This document shows positions 1 to 6,792 of a DNA stretch of 8,898 nucleotides, piece by piece. A model generated the notes under the pieces. It had not been told where the DNA came from. It searched no databases and was given only the letters and a program-made list of their open reading frames with translations. This stretch comes from Candidatus Delongbacteria bacterium (lineage in GTDB: Bacteria > UBA4055). A program made the position numbers and the translations under genes. The stretch's first letter is position 1; the number at the start of each line of letters is the position of its first letter. Location: the NCBI GenBank assembly GCA_003477045.1, contig DMTS01000118.1, forward strand, positions 13,460 to 22,357. Reading direction: 5' to 3'.

Positions 1-76
1 TGCCTGCCTGTGCACATTTTATAACAATAGCTATCATAGGTACAGAAATATTATCAATTACTAATAACTTAGCCAT
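1..76 (-). CDS. Possible N-terminus of a response-regulator-like protein (runs off left edge)
   Basis: An open frame begins at an ATG at 76 (a second in-frame ATG lies two codons upstream at 82) and stays open to the window edge, giving about 25 residues that start MAKLLVIDN. A hydrophobic beta-strand ending in an acidic residue (LLVID, Asp8), followed by a helix and a terminal AG, resembles strand 1 and helix 1 of response-regulator receiver domains, which usually read LVVDD or LVVDN. Only a weak purine stretch (GAG) lies about 6 bases before the ATG at 76. Support also comes from a promoter-like sequence with a perfect TTGACA about 45 to 70 bases upstream. The fragment is short enough to be open by chance in AT-rich DNA, so both its reality and its family are tentative. 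Confidence 0.35.
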   Translation of the reverse strand, partial: MAKLLVIDNISVPMIAIVIKCAQAG

Positions 77-118
77 AAACATCTCAACTTTTTGCGAAAC
101 AGTATTTTACATGATGAT

Positions 119-147
119 AATATGATATTAATAAAGAATGTTGTCAA
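119..147 (-). promoter_or_regulatory. Candidate sigma70-type promoter reading left
   Basis: On the minus strand a perfect -35 hexamer TTGACA (147 to 142) is followed, after exactly 17 bases, by CATATT (124 to 119), which matches 4 of 6 bases of TATAAT. Transcription would start near 112, about 30 to 36 bases before the possible start codons at 82 and 76. It lies just after the stop codon of the SRAP gene, so it would separate the left-edge gene from the upstream operon. No hairpin terminator is visible between the SRAP stop and this promoter. Called from sequence match only. Confidence 0.4.
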
Positions 148-159
148 TAGTAAAATTTG

Positions 160-804
160 TCAGAAAAGCAGATCTTCCTTCAATTTTTCAGCACAAATTG
201 CACTTTCAAAATTCGTGTTGTTCACAGCCTGACTGACCTTGTGAAAGTCCAGAAAATCAACCGATCTTCCGACAGCTGCGGTCAAAGCGCTTTCAGGCGG
301 ATCATTTTCCGAGAGCCATAAATCTATGAGCTCATCGTTCAGTATCAGAGGCATTCTGTGATGGATGTTCTTCAGGAACCCGACTGAATCAACCGTTGTG
401 ACGGAACATTTCAAGCCGTTATCGTCATGAACGAACACGCCTGCAAGGAAGAGAATATCTGATGTGCTTTTTATGTAATAAGGCTGTTTGCCGATCCATT
501 CGTAAAATCCTGAAACCGGTATTATGCACCTGTGCTTAATCAGATAGCTGCCGAGATGCGACCCGCTCAGAATTGTGTCCAGCCTTGAGTTGAAGATCAG
601 AGAGGGAAGAGGCTTTCCGTGAAGTTCGGAAAAGCCCCAGACCATAGGCTTGAGCATGAATGATCTTTCCGGACTTAAAACAGCATTGACTTTCATACCG
701 GGAGATAAATTGAACTTAGGCTGGATAATTTCAGAAATATCTTCGATCCTGAATTTATTCAGCAGCTTCGTATCATCGTAAACCTGGGCAAATCTTCCGC
801 ACAT
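160..804 (-). CDS. SRAP-family abasic-site-protecting protein (HMCES/YedK type)
   Basis: This 214-residue protein belongs to the SRAP (SOS response-associated peptidase) family, whose members form a covalent thiazolidine link between Cys2 and abasic sites in single-stranded DNA, shielding them from breakage. The family signature is complete: MCGRF at the start, placing the catalytic Cys at position 2 and so fixing the start codon; MVWGF (54-58); NSR (72-74, the DNA-binding Asn and Arg); PVSGFYEW with Glu102; and IHHRMP with His148. The late VNN motif is also present. Length is close to E. coli YedK (about 222). It starts 15 bases after the stop of the upstream DUF3857 gene with no clear Shine-Dalgarno site, suggesting co-transcription and perhaps translational coupling. 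It is the last gene of the minus-strand unit that begins with umuDC. Family assignment is secure; damage-inducible expression is inferred. Confidence 0.95.
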   Translation of the reverse strand: MCGRFAQVYDDTKLLNKFRIEDISEIIQPKFNLSPGMKVNAVLSPERSFMLKPMVWGFSELHGKPLPSLIFNSRLDTILSGSHLGSYLIKHRCIIPVSGFYEWIGKQPYYIKSTSDILFLAGVFVHDDNGLKCSVTTVDSVGFLKNIHHRMPLILNDELIDLWLSENDPPESALTAAVGRSVDFLDFHKVSQAVNNTNFESAICAEKLKEDLLF

Positions 805-819
805 ATTAATATCAGCGCT

Positions 820-2676
820 TTATATTTTCTTAAAGAACACCATTGAATTGAGAGGCTTCTTAAGTACCATAATAAAATCCCTGAACTCCTGATATCTGTC
901 TTTAGGTATAAGCATTTCGGGAATATATAAGTCGCGGGTGATAATTATTTTGTCGTTCTGTCTTTTTACAAGGAACTTTATACTTGCTGTCTCTTTTCCG
1001 ATCTTAAACTTCAGATCTTTATTTTCAAGATTGATGATCTCCTGATCTTTTCCGGCCGCGATCTCAAACTCATCGGTATAGATCATTCTGTCGGATACAT
1101 AGAAATCATTCTCTCTCTGCGGAAGCGAGACATCAAAATTTGCAAAAGCGTCAGACAAGTAAAAATAAGAGTGCTCTCCCTGTGTCATTACAGCCGAAGG
1201 TTTTTTTATTTTATAGCTGATTATCATATCCTCATTCAGTTTTCCGAAATTCGTGAAAATCGGTCCCTCTATCAGTTCGGCCGTATTGTCTCTGATCACC
1301 CACTGAAAAAACCTCATTCCTCTTTCGCTTTCAGGAAAACTTTCAAAACTGCGCATCCATGAATCATAGCCACCCGAATAGGTCGTTTCAAGGCCGATGG
1401 TCAGATCGTTACCGGCAGCGTTGTATTTGTATTTTCTTGAAACGGTTTTTTTATCAGGCATAATAATATCCTGAGGCCCGGTCGTGGATGGAAGGATCAC
1501 GGTGCAGTTGTTTCTTCCCGCGTACCCGTAAGCCTGATGAACATTGCCCGGCTCTAGGAGAGTTCCGTTATAATGTATCAGGAACTCATCGAAGGCATCA
1601 TACAGTACAAGGTCTTTCATTTTATTTTTGATCAGCCTGATCTCAGGGCTGAGTTTAATAGCCGGTTCGCAATTTTTTATTCCCGCAGCATCAGAGAGAG
1701 CCAGAAATAGAGCCGTCAGATCCCTTGACGAACCGAATTTTCTTTCTATTGTCTTCGTCAGATCTTCAGGCGTGAAATCCATAGCGGCAATATATGAAGT
1801 CTTAGCCGTAAAATTCTTTGCGAGATGATCGTAGATCGCGAATACTTTTTCTTTATCAGTTTTTAGGTCTGCAGTTATTTTATTTGAGAGTTCTTTGACT
1901 TCTTTCGATCCTGATCTTGGAAAAACCTTACTGAACTGGTCTTTATTAAATTCTTTCCAGTCTTTGAAGAAAGAGAAAAGCACAGGCTTGCCTGAATACA
2001 TATAGTCCGGAGACCATGGTTCTTCTTTTATTAACGGGCTGTTTTTAACACTCCAGCTCAGATGAATTCTGCCATCAGTTTCTTTTTTACTGAATGAAAG
2101 CGACGAATGAGCGTCAAATCTGCAGTTAAGCTTCTTCGGATAATTTATATTCATGATCTTTTCAAGATACGGATTGCTCTCCTGAAAATGCTCAATTCCT
2201 GATGCCGGTATCTTCCTTGTGCTTTTGATCTTATACTCAAGAGCGATGTAGTATCCCGGCCCTATCTGCGGATAATTAATGATCTTTTTTCTGTTGTGTA
2301 CATACTCAGGCGACCAGACAGCGTCATCGGTGTTAAGGTCATATACCTGATTTTCGGGAACCGGTATTCTAACATTTTCGGGCGAAACTGAAAAATAGCT
2401 TATGAGTTCAACGGTCTCATAGTCAGGGTTATACTCTATCTCAACATCGGAATATCTGATCTTGCCTGAATAATCGAGGATCTTTTTCAGGTAGAAAACC
2501 TTATGCTCAGAAGTATAATCTTCGTTGATATCGTAAGTTACTTCGGTAAAAATATTTACGGCTGTGGCATTCGGGTAGAGAGCTTTTTGATCAAGTGAAG
2601 CTATCATTTTTTCCACATCATAGGCAGATAGAAATGTAAATATCATTAAAGCTGATGTTAATATAAATTTTCTCAT
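820..2676 (-). CDS. Exported DUF3857/transglutaminase-fold protein with degenerate catalytic triad
   Basis: A 618-residue protein with a short hydrophobic N-terminal signal sequence (about residues 4-18, ending near SAYD), so probably exported. Residues about 45-210 resemble DUF3857, the beta-rich domain that precedes transglutaminase-like domains in Bacteroidota and relatives. Residues about 260-380 resemble the transglutaminase-like fold, and a beta-rich C-terminal region follows. Compared with the neighbour encoded at 2678-4615, the nucleophile position in the GGVCRDKAALL-type motif reads FGSSRDLTALF, with Ser317 in place of Cys. The His position aligns with Glu364 and the Asp position with Glu375 (LLEPGN). 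It is therefore probably not a working cysteine protease or transglutaminase and may bind a ligand or partner. It starts one base after the neighbour's stop, with a strong GGAGG site 8 bases upstream inside the neighbour's end. Physiological role unknown. Confidence 0.8.
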   Translation of the reverse strand: MRKFILTSALMIFTFLSAYDVEKMIASLDQKALYPNATAVNIFTEVTYDINEDYTSEHKVFYLKKILDYSGKIRYSDVEIEYNPDYETVELISYFSVSPENVRIPVPENQVYDLNTDDAVWSPEYVHNRKKIINYPQIGPGYYIALEYKIKSTRKIPASGIEHFQESNPYLEKIMNINYPKKLNCRFDAHSSLSFSKKETDGRIHLSWSVKNSPLIKEEPWSPDYMYSGKPVLFSFFKDWKEFNKDQFSKVFPRSGSKEVKELSNKITADLKTDKEKVFAIYDHLAKNFTAKTSYIAAMDFTPEDLTKTIERKFGSSRDLTALFLALSDAAGIKNCEPAIKLSPEIRLIKNKMKDLVLYDAFDEFLIHYNGTLLEPGNVHQAYGYAGRNNCTVILPSTTGPQDIIMPDKKTVSRKYKYNAAGNDLTIGLETTYSGGYDSWMRSFESFPESERGMRFFQWVIRDNTAELIEGPIFTNFGKLNEDMIISYKIKKPSAVMTQGEHSYFYLSDAFANFDVSLPQRENDFYVSDRMIYTDEFEIAAGKDQEIINLENKDLKFKIGKETASIKFLVKRQNDKIIITRDLYIPEMLIPKDRYQEFRDFIMVLKKPLNSMVFFKKI

Positions 2677-2677
2677 T

Positions 2678-4615
2678 TTATTTTCCTCCGGTCGTTCTGA
2701 TCATATAGAGATTTCCGTAGCCGTCAAGTGCGGAAAGAGCTGTTTTTATGTCCTGATAATCCTCTTTTTTGTAATGTACCTGATCATTTTCAAAATGATA
2801 GTTTATCTCAAGAACATTTTTATCGGTCTTTTTCTCGATCCGGGTTTTATAACCTTTGTAGTCGAAAGTTTTAATTTCGGGAAGACTAATTTTTTCGAGC
2901 TCTTCTTCAAACACGATCTTCAAACTGGTATCGAGGCTGTATTTCCCGCCCGTTTTATAATCGAACTTTCTTTCAGGCAGACTGAACACACCCATGATGC
3001 TTTCATACAAAAAGTGCATTTCCAGCTTTGTCGCGTCGAAAGGTATGAATGTGTTGTTCTTTACAGTGCTCGCATAGTCCCTGATATAGATCTTAGCTTC
3101 TATTATGATGTCTTTATCGGTATCATCAGGCTTTGTGTAGGAAAAATCGCCCAGTTCAAGGCCTGAGCTGATCTTGGAAAGGTATCTTGTGATGAAAGTT
3201 TTTATTTCGTGATCTGTCTTATGCGAAAAAGAGCTTCTGAAGATCGTATCTGCCATACCTGTAAGATTATATTTTACAGTCCCCTCCGCGTTGTTGCCCT
3301 TCAGCTTTAGATCAATATTTAAGGTCGAATTGTTCTTTGAGGGCTCAGATACGGGAGTTGTTCTTAAAATATCGCCTTTTTCACTCGCGATTATATAACT
3401 GTTGTCCTCTTCATATTTTGGCAGAAAATCCTTTGTCGTTTCATCGGTCGGATCAAAAACGAATTCCGGTTCTCCTTTATCGTCATACGAAACAGTAATA
3501 GCATGGTTGAACCAGAGCACCGGAGCTTCGGGATTATGCCTTCCGCCTGACAGGATCAGAATCACATCAGAACCGACACCTGCGATCCTGAGCATAGCGG
3601 TCAGAAGAGCGGCCTTATCCCTGCAGACCCCGCCTCTCGTGTCGAAAGTAAAAGAAACATCATGGGGCTCAAATCCGGGTCTGTTCTTTTCCATGTCAAC
3701 GCCTAAGTATCTTACATTCCGTGCTACCCAGTAGAACAGACGCGAAGCTTTTTCCTGCCTCGTTGATGCACCCTCAATGATCTCAGCGACCTTTTTCTTC
3801 ATGTCTTCATTCGGTGTCATGTGGGGCTTTACGATATTAAAATACCATCTTGAGATATCCTCCCATTCCTTCACTGTAGTTATCCTGACATGATGAGTTA
3901 TGAAATTGTTGTCTTCAGCATCGCTTTCCCATACCAGTTTTTGAACATTTCTGTTGTTCCATGAATAAAAGGTCCTTCCTTTGCCCTCTTTTTGAACAAA
4001 ATCGTATTTAATATCCTTTTTATTTAACTCGTGAATGTAGAGTTTAACTGACGAAGGAGCGTCGATCTCAAAATAATCGTTCAGATATGAAGCATAGCTT
4101 TCAAAAGAATACGAATCAAAATAATTGTTCTCCATGACTATTTTTTTAGAAATTGAGCGTGATCTTTCATAAATTATATCTCCGGTCTCTATATCGGGGA
4201 TCTCTCCGGAGTAATATTTTGTATCGTTGGAATAAATGTTGCTCCAGCCGGGAGCGTCCTGTTTTTTTAATAGAACTTTCGGATCGAAGCTGATAATCTT
4301 TCCGTCAGATTTGATCAGCTTGATCTCATCTACTATCAGCGAATCGTAATTTACATCTTCATAGAAAAAGGACATATTATTTCTTCTTCCCTCATCATTC
4401 AGAATTTTTCTATAGCTTTCGGTAGTGTTTACGCTCAGGCAGTTCTCATCGAGTTTCACGAGCTTATTGCTCAGATAGACTTCGTTGCTGCCCGGGAAAT
4501 CTTTTTGGGAAGCGTTTTTGAGCATTTCAACCGCCTTCTCAAACGGTATGTACTCTGCTTTGAGTATTAAAAATACAGTAAGTGTAAGCAGTATCATAAT
4601 TTTCTTGCTCTTCAT
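2678..4615 (-). CDS. Exported DUF3857 and transglutaminase-like domain protein (intact triad)
   Basis: A 645-residue protein with a classic N-terminal signal sequence (Lys-rich start, hydrophobic stretch about 6-19, possible cleavage near LKA/E), so probably periplasmic or surface-exposed. A DUF3857 domain spans roughly residues 50-240, followed by a transglutaminase-like domain at about 270-400 and a beta-rich C-terminal domain. The catalytic triad expected of the papain/transglutaminase fold is visible: Cys331 in RGGVCRDKAALL, His371 in WFNHAITV, and Asp388 in FVFDPTD. Proteins of this architecture are common in Bacteroidota and other FCB bacteria, but their substrates are generally unknown; peptide or amide bond chemistry in the envelope is the usual guess. 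The start is supported by an AAGGA site (4626 to 4622) with 6-base spacing. It lies 27 bases after the small gene upstream and 1 base before a related, apparently inactive paralogue. Confidence 0.88.
   Translation of the reverse strand: MKSKKIMILLTLTVFLILKAEYIPFEKAVEMLKNASQKDFPGSNEVYLSNKLVKLDENCLSVNTTESYRKILNDEGRRNNMSFFYEDVNYDSLIVDEIKLIKSDGKIISFDPKVLLKKQDAPGWSNIYSNDTKYYSGEIPDIETGDIIYERSRSISKKIVMENNYFDSYSFESYASYLNDYFEIDAPSSVKLYIHELNKKDIKYDFVQKEGKGRTFYSWNNRNVQKLVWESDAEDNNFITHHVRITTVKEWEDISRWYFNIVKPHMTPNEDMKKKVAEIIEGASTRQEKASRLFYWVARNVRYLGVDMEKNRPGFEPHDVSFTFDTRGGVCRDKAALLTAMLRIAGVGSDVILILSGGRHNPEAPVLWFNHAITVSYDDKGEPEFVFDPTDETTKDFLPKYEEDNSYIIASEKGDILRTTPVSEPSKNNSTLNIDLKLKGNNAEGTVKYNLTGMADTIFRSSFSHKTDHEIKTFITRYLSKISSGLELGDFSYTKPDDTDKDIIIEAKIYIRDYASTVKNNTFIPFDATKLEMHFLYESIMGVFSLPERKFDYKTGGKYSLDTSLKIVFEEELEKISLPEIKTFDYKGYKTRIEKKTDKNVLEINYHFENDQVHYKKEDYQDIKTALSALDGYGNLYMIRTTGGK
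2685..2689 (-). promoter_or_regulatory. Strong ribosome binding site inside the preceding gene
   Basis: On the minus strand GGAGG sits 8 bases before the ATG at 2676, within the last codons of the upstream DUF3857 gene. It fixes the start of the downstream paralogue and indicates tight co-translation of the two proteins. A full GGAGG would be unusual for a true Bacteroidota genome, where Shine-Dalgarno sites are rare. Confidence 0.7.
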
Positions 4616-4642
4616 GATATATCCTTATGTTATTTTTACTTT

Positions 4643-4945
4643 TTATAGGCCGGATACGAATTTCAACGCTTCTTCAGGTGATAACTTCGCATCAGAATCA
4701 ACATCTGCGATAAGTCCGTTATCAAGATAAAAGCTGTAGTTTTTACCTTCCGATTCAACATATAATGAAGCGGGGCACAGATCTTCGTTGTTTTCCGGAA
4801 AAACTTCTACCACCGAGCTGTAGAGTATAAAAATACCCAGCATGTCATCAGTCCCGTATTCACCGAGTTCAAGTTCGTCATAGCTTCCGTTAGCCTTCAA
4901 ATCGGCAGTAAGGCCCTGTACAGATACTTTAAATGTTTTTGCCAT
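4643..4945 (-). CDS. Small acidic protein of unknown function
   Basis: A 100-residue protein that I do not recognise. It begins MAKTFKVSVQ, has no signal peptide or membrane segment, and is acidic. Alternating hydrophobic and polar residues suggest a mostly beta-strand fold (about residues 4-90), followed by a short helical end (SPEEALKFVSGL). A single Cys is at position 57. The stretch DVDSDAKLSPEEA (81-93) looks superficially like a dockerin or EF-hand calcium loop, but only one copy is present. The start is well supported by GGAG with 6-base spacing before the ATG. It follows umuC by a 61-base AT-rich gap, the largest gap inside the minus-strand unit, so it may have its own promoter. It precedes the DUF3857 pair by 27 bases. 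Coding status is likely from the ribosome site, packing and codon use like its neighbours. Confidence 0.7.
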   Translation of the reverse strand: MAKTFKVSVQGLTADLKANGSYDELELGEYGTDDMLGIFILYSSVVEVFPENNEDLCPASLYVESEGKNYSFYLDNGLIADVDSDAKLSPEEALKFVSGL

Positions 4946-4971
4946 TTATGACTCCGAAATTAATTTATATC

Positions 4972-4989
4972 AAATTACACAAATAATTT
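4972..4989. repeat. Short perfect inverted repeat between umuC and the small gene
   Basis: AAATTA (4972-4977) and TAATTT (4984-4989) form a perfect 6-base inverted repeat with a 6-base centre, in the 61-base gap upstream of the small unknown gene. All pairs are A-T, so it is too weak for a convincing terminator. It could be an operator half-site pair or a chance product of AT-rich sequence. Confidence 0.25.
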
Positions 4990-5006
4990 ATGTTTTAAAA
5001 GAAAAA

Positions 5007-6269
5007 TTATATTTTAATTTTGAGTAACTCATTCCAGTCGGTCGTATAATGCGGGGAAACGAACTCGCGTCTCATTGACCATTTCTTTTTAATTCCCGCG
5101 CTTGCGATAAAAAGCGTGTTGTCGCCCCATTTTTTGTTGATCGAATCAAGCACATTGTCAACTGCCGGGTCGAATCTGTCCGGGGTGAAAAGATTATACT
5201 GCACTGAACCTGCCGGAACTATTCCGTCGAGAAGAACTCCCGCTTTTTTATATCTGAATCCCTTTTTATATATTCGTTCAAGCAGATTCAACCCGTATTC
5301 GGTCAGTTCCAGACTCGATGATGTCGGATAGGGAAGTTTGTAAGTCATGCTTCCGTTATACTGGGGTTCATCATCCTTGAATCTGTCCGTGTATATAAAA
5401 ACGGACAGTGCCGAAGCCAGAGAATTCTGCTGTCTTAGTTTCGCCGCCGCATTCGAAATGTAGCCGGTTACTGCCTCTTTAAGCCCGTTAAGATCGGCAA
5501 CTCTTTCTCCGAATGATCTTGAACTTACTATACTTTTTTTCGGTTCGGCTACTGAATCCATGTCAATACAAGGCTGGCCTCTAAGTTCCAAGACCGTTCT
5601 GAGCCCCGTTACTCCGCCCATATTCGTTTTAATCCAGCCGTCGGGCATATTTTTAAGGTCTTTAGCGGTTTTTATATTTTTTCTCGTCAGCTTGATCGTA
5701 TTCAGCCTTCCGATGCCCCAAACATCCTCAACCGGCACTTTTTCAAGGCAGGCGTCAATATCTTTTACTGTGGTCAGATCCAGCACGCCTTCGCATTTCG
5801 GATATTTCTTGGCGATATTATTCGCAAGCTTTGCCAGCGTCTTTGTTCCGGCTATCCCGACTGAAACGGGTATTCCGGTATCTTTCATGACTTTTGCGCG
5901 GATCGTTTTCGCATATTCCGTTCTGTCTATATCCATGCCTGCAAGTTCAAGGAAGGCCTCATCTATTGAATATATTTCCATTTCAGGCGAAAATTCCGAC
6001 AGGATATTCATAACTCTGTGGCTGATATCTCCGTAAAGCGAATAATTTGACGAGAAAACTGAAAGCTTATCAAGAATACTTTTTTCGATCTTGAAATAAG
6101 GGCTACCGCGCCTAACTCCAAGCTCTTTTGCTTCTTTTGTAAGCGCCACAACGCAGCCGTCGTTATTTGAAAGTATCACGACAGGTTTATTCTTCAGATC
6201 AGGCCTGAAGATCCTTTCGCACGATGCGTAAAAACTGTTGCAGTCTATGAGGGCGAAAATTATATTCAT
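5007..6269 (-). CDS. umuC: Y-family translesion DNA polymerase, UmuC type (Pol V catalytic subunit)
   Basis: A 420-residue UmuC-type polymerase that copies past DNA lesions once UmuD has been processed. The palm carries the metal-binding acids Asp9 (in ALIDCNSFYASCE) and Asp103-Glu104 (in YSIDEAFLEL). Tyr14 occupies the usual steric-gate position. NNDGCVVA (35-42) and PVSVGIAGTKTLAKLANN are typical of the family. A helix-hairpin-helix region follows around VWGIGRLNTIKL, then the little-finger domain. QYNLF at 357-361 fits the beta-clamp-binding motif and sits at the same position as QLNLF of E. coli UmuC. The last 50 residues match the UmuC-specific C-terminal domain (DUF4113 type). The length agrees with the family (about 422). 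It begins one base after the umuD stop, so the pair is co-translated. All catalytic residues are present, so the enzyme is expected to be active. Confidence 0.96.
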   Translation of the reverse strand: MNIIFALIDCNSFYASCERIFRPDLKNKPVVILSNNDGCVVALTKEAKELGVRRGSPYFKIEKSILDKLSVFSSNYSLYGDISHRVMNILSEFSPEMEIYSIDEAFLELAGMDIDRTEYAKTIRAKVMKDTGIPVSVGIAGTKTLAKLANNIAKKYPKCEGVLDLTTVKDIDACLEKVPVEDVWGIGRLNTIKLTRKNIKTAKDLKNMPDGWIKTNMGGVTGLRTVLELRGQPCIDMDSVAEPKKSIVSSRSFGERVADLNGLKEAVTGYISNAAAKLRQQNSLASALSVFIYTDRFKDDEPQYNGSMTYKLPYPTSSSLELTEYGLNLLERIYKKGFRYKKAGVLLDGIVPAGSVQYNLFTPDRFDPAVDNVLDSINKKWGDNTLFIASAGIKKKWSMRREFVSPHYTTDWNELLKIKI

Positions 6270-6270
6270 T

Positions 6271-6711
6271 TTAAAGCCTGTGGATTACCGTCGTCGCTAC
6301 ACCCCAGATCTCGAAATCCATGCCTTCTTTAATCTCAATAGGCTTATAACCGGGGTTTTCAGGCATAAGCTTGAATTTGCTGTTTATCCAGGACAGTCTC
6401 TTGACAGTGAATTCCCCTCCGATTATGGCTACGACGATCTTTCCGTGCTGGGCCTCAAGCGAACGGTCAACTATCAGAATGTCGCCCGAATGAATTCCTG
6501 CGCCTATCATCGAATCACCCTGAATTTCGACGAAGAAAGTCGCCGAAGGATTTTTGATAAGATATTCATTGAGATCAAGCGATTTTTCGAGATAATCATT
6601 TGCAGGTGAAGGAAAACCCGCCGACAGTTTCTCGGTGTAAAAAGGCAGCTCGATCTTTTTATCGGTGCTGACAGGGAATATCTTTGATATGTTCCTGATG
6701 TTCTTTTCCAT
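6271..6711 (-). CDS. umuD: UmuD-type S24 self-cleaving polymerase subunit
   Basis: A 146-residue protein of the LexA/UmuD S24 peptidase family. On contact with RecA filaments such proteins cut off their own N-terminus, and the processed form activates UmuC. Visible features are the cleavage site Ala31-Gly32 in SAGFPSPAND, the catalytic Ser67 in QGDSMIGAGI and the catalytic Lys104 in FTVKRLSW. The spacing from cleavage site to Ser (36) and from Ser to Lys (37) equals that of E. coli UmuD (24/60/97). No DNA-binding helix-turn-helix precedes the peptidase domain, which separates it from LexA. No convincing Shine-Dalgarno site precedes the ATG at 6711. It is the first gene of the minus-strand unit, divergent from yggS, and no recognisable LexA box was found in the 66 bases upstream. 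Confidence 0.94.
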   Translation of the reverse strand: MEKNIRNISKIFPVSTDKKIELPFYTEKLSAGFPSPANDYLEKSLDLNEYLIKNPSATFFVEIQGDSMIGAGIHSGDILIVDRSLEAQHGKIVVAIIGGEFTVKRLSWINSKFKLMPENPGYKPIEIKEGMDFEIWGVATTVIHRL

Positions 6712-6737
6712 ATATGAAATATAACTAAAAATATCAA

Positions 6738-6768
6738 TTGCGGGAATATAAAAGTGTATATATATTTG
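6738..6768 (+). promoter_or_regulatory. Promoter of the yggS operon, Bacteroidota-like
   Basis: TTG at 6738-6740 is followed after 20 bases by TATATTTG at 6761-6768. This matches the Bacteroidota primary-sigma pattern TTG, about 19-21 bases, TAnnTTTG. The same bases can also be read as a sigma70-type promoter: TTGCGG, 17 bases, TATATT. Transcription would begin around 6774, leaving a leader of about 19 bases before the yggS ATG. It is the only good promoter match in the 81-base divergent region between umuD and yggS. The region is very AT-rich, which raises the chance of spurious matches. Confidence 0.45.
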
Positions 6769-6782
6769 ATTTAATAGTTGTT

Positions 6783-6786
6783 AAGG
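6783..6786 (+). promoter_or_regulatory. Ribosome binding site that decides the yggS start
   Basis: AAGG at 6783-6786 is 6 bases before the ATG at 6793. The alternative in-frame TTG at 6778 has no purine-rich site upstream. The ATG is therefore the likelier start. Confidence 0.55.
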
Positions 6787-6792
6787 CTGAAA

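Noticed and set aside
1171..3734. Several plus-strand open frames of 63 to 130 codons inside the DUF3857 genes
   Set aside because: They lie antisense to two long genes with recognisable domains and show no family motifs, sensible composition or ribosome sites.
4946..5006. A Rho-independent terminator after umuC
   Set aside because: Only A-T stems of about six pairs are present, with no GC-rich stem followed by a U-run, so termination is not supported.
5116..6609. Plus-strand open frames of 71, 158 and 123 codons across umuC and umuD
   Set aside because: They are antisense shadows of genes whose catalytic motifs are all in the minus-strand frames.
6507..6737. A 76-codon minus-strand open frame overlapping the umuD start
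   Set aside because: It overlaps the UmuD N-terminus and cleavage-site region in another frame and has no recognisable features.
6712..6777. An SOS box in front of umuD
   Set aside because: The palindromic pieces seen are short AT repeats such as ATATA/TATAT that occur by chance in this composition, and no known LexA consensus fits.
6778..6792. A TTG start for yggS that would add five residues
   Set aside because: No ribosome site precedes the TTG, while AAGG is well placed for the ATG at 6793, and family members start close to that position.
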